Part shown: piece after piece, positions 29,136-34,548 of the stretch
Position numbering within the stretch: position 1 is the stretch's first letter
How the letters are laid out: every line of letters starts with the position of its first letter
NCBI GenBank assembly: GCA_003427395.1
Contig: BFEA01000623.1
Coordinates: 713,751-748,298 of the forward strand
Source: Chara braunii
Lineage: Eukaryota; Streptophyta; Charophyceae; Charales; Characeae
Direction: 5' to 3'
Length of the DNA stretch: 34,548 nt
Program-made: the position numbers and the translations under genes
Notes under the pieces: generated by a model
Told to the model about the DNA's origin: nothing
Seen by the model: the letters and a program-made list of their open reading frames with translations, nothing else
Database searches by the model: none

Positions 29136-30255
29136 TTATACAAAGCCAAGTATAACAAATGATCCTAGAAAATGCGAGAATCGACCTAAGTAAAAGAAAG
29201 GTTAGCTCATAAAATGCAGAATTTGAACTAACTCCTATAGCACGTGGCGAACCTTTAAAGCAACTATCTATCAAACTGAAAACTTAGACTACGTAGTGAT
29301 CTCACTCAGTCACATGCAAGACCAAACCACAATGGTAAGTACTCTCAGCCCAAAGGTAAAATCTTGTCAAACAATGCTTACATAAGGCGTAAAGCTAAAC
29401 CATCCAATCTTTTAGAAACCTGTCTATCTCAGCCATTGGATATACATAAACATTAAGCGCTACAACTTGTTTCTTCCTTGGGCATATGACTAGGTTGTCC
29501 AACCTAATTGCCCTGAACTATGTAAAGTATCCAAGTTATATATAATTGTCTGCACTTAGTCTTTTAAGGCAGCATATGACTGAACCGTTCAACTTAGATC
29601 AAAGTTCAGCCTACCCTTTCTTACCATAAATTTACTCTTAATTGCTACTCTCTTCAGTTTTGTGATAACTATAGCCAGATCATCCAATCAACAGTTAACA
29701 AAATATAATCATAAATCTTCAGTTGTAACTGAATGTGTAGTAAATTCGTAGATGTTGTATTTAAGGTAAACAACAAGTTCCAAATAATGAGAACTACCTA
29801 ATAATAAATAATAAAAAAATACAACAAGAAAGAAATTACAATCACATAGAACAATTTTGTCCATTGGACCCTTTGTGTCTTGTAACAACTAGGAATGAAA
29901 TTTGCATATATGTTTTCAAAGCTTCAGTCATTTGTGTGCAAATAAATGATGTTTTTTCTATGTGTAGAACAAGAAAAGGTTTAGCTAATAAAAAAAAAAA
30001 ATCTTCTGAGAAATAATAGCAAGTCAATAAAGTGAAAACAAAAAAAATAAAAATCCACAAAAAAACGAATTTGAGCTTCCTCGATAATCATTTTCAATAC
30101 TGAATTCATTATCCGTAAATTAACATACATGAACGGATGGAGAGGGATTCAAACCCTCGATATTTTGTAATATGAGACAAAATTTACCCTTCTGGTTCCA
30201 ACATGTGCATAACTTATCCAGTCCTTTGCTTAATCTTCCCCCAGAATAAAGCAAG
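29136..30255 (-). other. Element R interior between the arrays
   Basis: AT-rich, without a credible ORF. It holds decayed array II-like units near 29398-29430 and 29480-29514 (AGGTT/AACCT around GTCC within a GGGCA/TGCCC pair). A poly-A-rich part runs over 29740-30075. Confidence 0.4.
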
Positions 30256-30497
30256 GAGAGTTAGAGCCATCCAATCTTATGGAACATGCCCAACTCTCTT
30301 TCAGAAACCAATAAACATAAGAAACCCCAAACGAAACAAGGCGACCAAGCCATCCAAACTTATGGAAACCTGCTTGGTCCCTGAAAAAACAATCACAAAC
30401 AACCCTTGCAAGTTAGAGCAACCAGACCATCCAATCTTATGGAAACCTGTCTGGTTCTTCAAGCGTTGGGCCCTCCAAACTTATGGAGATTTGCCCA
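30256..30497 (-). ncRNA. Stem-loop array II of element R: four clean hairpins
   Basis: On the + strand the units keep CCATCCAAWCTTATGGAAACCTG-like centres (a CCCTCC/GGAG version in the last). Their stems are GAGAGTT/AACTCTC (30256-30298), GACCAAGC/GCTTGGTC (30343-30379), AACCAGAC/GTCTGGTT (30420-30456) and TGGGC/GCCCA (30467-30497). All four stems have different sequences and are fully Watson-Crick paired. The centres are the inverse of the element L loops (TTTC...AAG...GGATGG). Confidence 0.7.
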
Positions 30498-30787
30498 TCC
30501 TTTGGTTGACCCAGTCAAACACAGGCAATACCACCTTCCTCCCACCTTTCCCCCAGATGCAAACCCTCTTTTTTAAATCTGATTTCAGTCAAACAATAAA
30601 ACTGAAATTGAGCTTGCGCATGCCTTCCCTTACATAAATCTGAGTTATATTCCGAAAGTCAAACTCAAAAACAATAATGGGATGTATGCAATACATTCAA
30701 TAAAACTGTAGAAGGATGTACAGATAGGGGTTATAACTGGGTTTATAAAAGGAGGATGAAACCTTTACCTCTCAGTTCCGTGCCTCT

Positions 30788-30891
30788 AGAACTCTTCCTG
30801 AGTTCCGACAAAGCTCGTGCAATCGGTGGGTAGACTCCCCACAGAGTCTTGGTGCAGTCCTACGGGTTGCAATCCCGCCTGCCACCTTCCT
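30788..30891 (-). ncRNA. Conserved block and compensated hairpin of element R
   Basis: 30820-30891 is the inverse of 11311-11381, with the shared GGGATTGCAACCCGTAGGAC and AAGACTCTGTGGGGAGTC. The adjacent hairpin, GGAACTC/GAGTTCT on the - strand (30806-30788), differs from the L hairpin at two complementary pairs. Confidence 0.55.
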
Positions 30892-32145
30892 CTTGTAACC
30901 ACAGAGTAGCCTTAGAGTAAGAAGGGCAGAAGGAAGGGTTTCAGACTTTCGAGATACAGGAGAGGGACAAACTCAACTCGCAGGAGAGGTTCTTGTTGCC
31001 TTGATGCACATGAGGGGCCCACAATGATGGTCAAAACGCCGCAGCAATCCGGCCAAACAGAAGTCAAAACGCCAATTGCTGACTCCCAGACGACTTCCCA
31101 AATCGCATCAAAGGCTTCTCTTCAACAACTCGGTCCCTTCTACCACCTAGCGCTACGCCGCTGCGGTCTTCCCTCAGTACCCCTGGCCGCTTCGCCCCAC
31201 TGCGGCCGAACACAATCTCTGTCTGGCGGACCTCAACGGGCATGCTCACACTTAAGCCTCTCACAGCAAGCGGCGGTTAACGAGTCGTGTGCCCGCGGCA
31301 TCGCTTGCTGCCCTCAGGTTGCAGCCCCGTAGGTCCGTTCGGAATGTTCTCTGACTCTTTTCTACTTCAAACTATCGACACCCTCCAAGTGGATGCGAGG
31401 GAAGCCACGACCACGGACCCCACCACCCTCACTCGCGGTGTCCTCACCGATTTAAGCTTCTCAACGGGCGGGCAGAGAATTTTGCCCGCACCTCGAACAC
31501 GCGCAGGTCTTAATGTCCCTTAAAACTTTAGAAAATAATAAAAGTAAGGATAAAATTTAGTAATCGCGAAGTCCACAACAAACCGCACGGTGAAGGAATG
31601 ACAAAAAAAGCTATTACTAACACCGCCATGGTCCTGGCAAACTAACCCGTGGGCAGCGAAACCTTGGGGATAGTCTCATCGAGCCCTCAGCCGCCCTTGG
31701 TTCCCTCGCGCCGCTGCTCGCTGGCTTCGATCCTTGAATATCCTAGATGAGAATCCGACATTGTAATCAATAGCGCTAGGTTCAAGGCTGAGCCTAGTAT
31801 TTGCGGACACCTAAATAAATGAATATTGTGCGACGCGCGGATTTACCGAAACGTTTTAAAGCCACGTTGGAGTCCTCCGTATGTACGCACATGTCGTACT
31901 CGAGCTTTGCAATTATCAGACAACCTTTTAATCCTAGTTTAATCAGAACTTAAAAGTTTTAGTTGGCAACCGCGCTGGTTCTACAATCATCATCAAAAAG
32001 AGATCACGCGCGCCATAAATATGCGCGCCCACACACTCGCTATTCTTAGTCAACCATTCTATCAGCGTAATCGAAACACGACCGTGATTCGTACGGTGTA
32101 CACAACTTCTAAATCAAACTTATTTTTTGTCACTTGCAAAAACCA
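30892..32145 (-). other. Element R interior without recognised gene
   Basis: Similarity to L is visible to about 31140. Beyond that I find no clear counterpart until 32146. Short open frames at 31024-31332 and 31287-31523 have no recognisable motif and are not claimed. Confidence 0.35.
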
Positions 32146-32175
32146 GGGCGGATACCACAGTAAGGGTATTCGCCC
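32146..32175 (-). ncRNA. Hairpin of element R, homologue of 8340-8365
   Basis: GGGCGGATACC pairs with GGTATTCGCCC (+ strand view, one G.T) around an 8-base loop. Flanking GTTGTCG and a T-rich GCAAGT phrase are shared with L, so the two hairpins are homologous although their outer stem bases differ. Confidence 0.6.
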
Positions 32176-32230
32176 CGACAACGTAAATGTGGCGCAAAGC
32201 ATAAGAAATGCACAATCAAATGAGAGATTG

Positions 32231-32882
32231 AGGGCGAGACTTGAGAGGGATGAGTGAGGACTCTTGACGAGTGCTGGCCATGTCTTTTCATCTGTACTTT
32301 CTGAGATTATTATGAGTTCTCACCTTCCCTCATTTATCTTGCCTTTGTCTTGACTCGGTTAGTCCTGATTCAATTGCATTGACTTTGCTTGAGATTATCA
32401 TTCCTGATGGTCTTGTTACAGTTCTCAAATTTGTAAATTGGCAAGCTTGATACGTGCATGGCATATTTAAATTTTATAATCATTATTTGCATGATTTTTG
32501 CTGTTCCGAATCATAATGAAGATTCCTAACACCGAGGACCGGCGAAGACCGTAATTGAAGGGTCTCGCTTTTGACGCACACAACAAAAAGGGATTTGCTT
32601 TATTTAATTTTAATTATTTATTGCAGAAGTCGTTAAAATCCTGCGTGACAGCCTGTTGGCTTTCTGGTCGCCAGGAGTGGTCTGACTAGAAAAAGTGCGA
32701 CAGCGTACGTGGAGCCCATCTATGTCCCTAGGTAGGTCCGCCTCTCTGGGTATGGCCTCTGCCCCTCTGCCTACCTAACCTCTACCTCTAACCTCCTCGC
32801 GCAGCGCTGTAGCCTGCAGTGCCGGTCCAGCAGCGTGTCGCCCAAGAAGTGAGCTCCCCAAACTGTGTGTGTGCCCAGCTGT
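32231..32882. other. Unassigned DNA right of element R
   Basis: T-rich to about 32650, then GC-rich. I see no ORF with a recognisable motif, no RNA gene and no repeat. Confidence 0.3.
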
Positions 32883-33259
32883 GGCCCAGCTAAAAGTAGC
32901 GCTGGGCCTGGCTGGGCGTGCCTCTGATGCTGGCCCAAAACGGCGCATACGGTCTGAGCCCCTACCGGGCGTCCAGACCGTGCTGCTGATGCAGCAGGGC
33001 GCAAAAATGCGCCTGGCCTCAGATGGCCCTGCCCCTGGTGTACCCAGCCCAGGCGTAGCCTTGGCGCCTGCAAGTCCGAAACGACGTCAGAACAGGCAAA
33101 AATAGAACAGCAAAATAAATAAATAATTTTAAAATAAATAAATGCTGTCGTTAATCCGTACCTGCGGCCTAAGGGCTGCCGTGGGCCTCCAGGGCACGTG
33201 TCTGGTGGGCACGCGGCCTGGGGGCCCTCAGCAACCGCCGGGCCCCTGAACTGGGGCCC
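32883..33259. other. Dense cluster of perfect GC-rich hairpins
   Basis: In order: GGCCCAGC/GCTGGGCC (32883-32908), ACGGTCTG/CAGACCGT (32949-32981), CTGCTG/CAGCAG (32983-32997), GGCGCA/TGCGCC (32998-33013), AGGCG/CGCCT (near 33051-33069). GGGCCCC at 33240-33246 can pair with GGGGCCC on either side (33231-33237 or 33253-33259). An AT-rich TAAATAAATAATTTTA segment separates the two halves. The 196-codon - strand frame through here is low complexity and not credible as a protein. Confidence 0.6.
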
Positions 33260-34085
33260 ATGTGTAGGCTCAGCATGTAACAGAGAGAAAAAGACAAAAA
33301 AAGGGGAGCATATCTTTCTACCTTCTTGTGGAGGACACTCATCAACTGTGATAAAATGCAAAAAGATAGGGAATTTATCCTACTGTCTTCCCACCTTCTA
33401 CACTCTAACACAGTGAGTTGTGCAGGGAGGCTCAAGAAGGCCTTTCCTTCAGGGCTTATGTAACATCATCAGTCTCTGCTTTCATCCAACGATGACAGCA
33501 CTTATTGTCTGTCACATTTCATTCAGAACTTCTGGTGTTGTAATCCAACAGACTTTTAACACAGTTTTAACCCAAGCAGTGTGAGGGGGGGTCACCTGGC
33601 CTCAAGTGTTGCCGAAGCGGTTGCCAGAGCTCCCACACATAGGCAAAGCAGTCTCGGAGCTCACCCGTCACTCACTTAGAGGTTCGGCCAGCATTGCAAC
33701 TCTTTTGCCATCTTGATATTGTCACACTGCTCCACTCCCTCTTCTCAGATATAGGTAAGATGTGACCATGAAAGGCTCTTGGTGATTGGGAAAAAAGAAA
33801 AAAAGAAAAAACAAGAGGACTCTTGGTCACTGAGTACCAAACTGGGTTATGAACAACAAGGTAGTCAAGCTTGCGCATGCTTGCTGAAAGACCAGCCTGT
33901 GACGAGGTTCTGTCCAAAACTCAACAGGTCCTCCCCATGGACATTCCTGCCTGCATCTCTCTCCCACACACACAAAAACATGCCATGATCCCTGTGGAAG
34001 TGGTGGTGATCATGCCACTGATGGTCGTTATGACAGCATTAATGATTAATCATTGATGGTGATGTGGATGTGCGAAGCATCATTC
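33260..34085. other. Unassigned DNA
   Basis: Ordinary composition with short open frames only. No domain, tRNA, rRNA or transposon motif was recognised. Confidence 0.3.
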
Positions 34086-34131
34086 ATGAGTGTGTGCCTG
34101 ACTATGTTATGAGTGTGTGCCTGACTATGTT
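34086..34131 (+). repeat. 23-bp perfect tandem duplication
   Basis: ATGAGTGTGTGCCTGACTAT followed by GTT occurs twice back to back, without a difference. Confidence 0.95.
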
Positions 34132-34402
34132 ATGTTCCTTCTTTCAGCTGGAGAAGAGCATCGTGGCAGCAGGTGGTCAAGTTCCTGGACTGCAATAAGA
34201 AATCACGCGTGCAGGAGGAGCGCTTGGTGGATAAAAAAGGATGACTGTGTTTGCAGGCACATGTCGTCATGGAACTGTGAACAGAGATAGGGATCAAGAA
34301 CAGAACGTGACCAGGAGGAGGATCTGGGGCCAGGTACAGAGGAGCACGCGGAAGGAAAGAAAGGTGGAACAACGAACGGGAGATGTGGTGTGAACCTTGA
34401 AG

Positions 34403-34415
34403 TGGTATCAGTGCA
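34403..34415 (+). promoter_or_regulatory. Possible primer-binding site (tRNA-iMet type)
   Basis: TGGTATCAGTGCA shares TGGTATCAG with the common plant LTR-retrotransposon primer-binding site TGGTATCAGAGC. No LTR is visible to its left within the window and the sequence to its right is cut off, so it may be chance. Confidence 0.2.
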
Positions 34416-34548
34416 GGTTTGTTACGTCAAACATACTCCATTTCTTCCTTGGCAAGTACCTCCCTGCTATCATTGACTGGGGTTAGTCAGCACATCATCT
34501 ATGGCGTGGGTGGATTGGTGATGTGCTTGGGAGGTATGTAATGGGATT

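Larger units (their letters stand above)
27028..32230 (-). mobile_element. Element R: noncoding structured repeat, copy 2, inverted to element L
   Basis: The reverse complement aligns in segments with element L from its end (27028 matches 14693) to its start (32146-32195 matches 8330-8400), including both hairpin arrays and the conserved 70-bp block. It is about 1 kb shorter and strongly diverged. No coding capacity is seen. R and L are separated by about 12 kb, so the region is a giant imperfect inverted repeat. Confidence 0.7.

Noticed and set aside
31620-31760. GC-rich segment as a second rRNA fragment
   Set aside because: I could not align it to 18S or 28S rRNA beyond short words.
32771-33361. 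196-codon - strand frame as a gene
   Set aside because: It is Pro/Gly/Arg-rich, runs through the hairpin cluster and has no recognisable domain.
33440-33475. TCATCAG near 33465 as a - strand hammerhead
   Set aside because: CTGATGA is present on the - strand but stem II cannot form before the next GAAA.

Overview
This is eukaryotic nuclear DNA made almost entirely of decayed retroelements, noncoding repeats and microsatellites. I see no intact host gene. Two features suggest the green lineage: a plant-type LINE with a C-terminal zf-RVT-like zinc motif, and a Penelope-like element (PLE) whose GIY-YIG nuclease lies upstream of its reverse transcriptase (RT). My best guess is a charophyte alga of the Chara type; this is inference, not proven by the sequence.

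Layout. (1) 1-7640, + strand: a long, many-times interrupted L1-type LINE with a Q-rich ORF1 and an APE endonuclease - RT - zinc-motif ORF2. A tRNA-Trp(CCA)-like sequence follows at 7707-7780. (2) About 8290-14693, + strand: 'element L', a noncoding structured repeat with a 28S rRNA-like fragment and two arrays of stem-loops. (3) 14956-21364, mainly - strand: a permuted, Chlamys/Naiad-type PLE with zinc knuckle + coiled coil, GIY-YIG, DKG motif and RT. It is flanked by pLTR-like repeats with hammerhead-like motifs, and an inverted partial copy forms a foldback. (4) 21365-27027: possible exon pieces, CT/CA compound repeats with a 50-base assembly gap, a broken RING-like ORF and a convincing type III hammerhead ribozyme (25823-25879). 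(5) 27028 to about 32230, - strand: 'element R', a diverged copy of element L in inverted orientation, about 12 kb away. (6) 32231-34548: a dense GC-rich hairpin cluster and otherwise unassigned DNA.

The most interesting signal is in elements L and R. Seven consecutive units in L (11672-12290) keep the same 12-nt loop, the same CATT/AATG-type inner stem and the same bulged G. Their outer stems have different sequences in each unit, yet nearly all pair. R carries related hairpins with still other, fully paired stems (30256-30497). A second array (12589-13108 in L; 28601-29135 in R) and two single hairpins behave similarly. G.U pairs in L make sense only if the + strand is the RNA. This is the pattern expected of a repeat selected for RNA structure, and I do not recognise the family. 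All calls were made by eye, without database searches or folding software.
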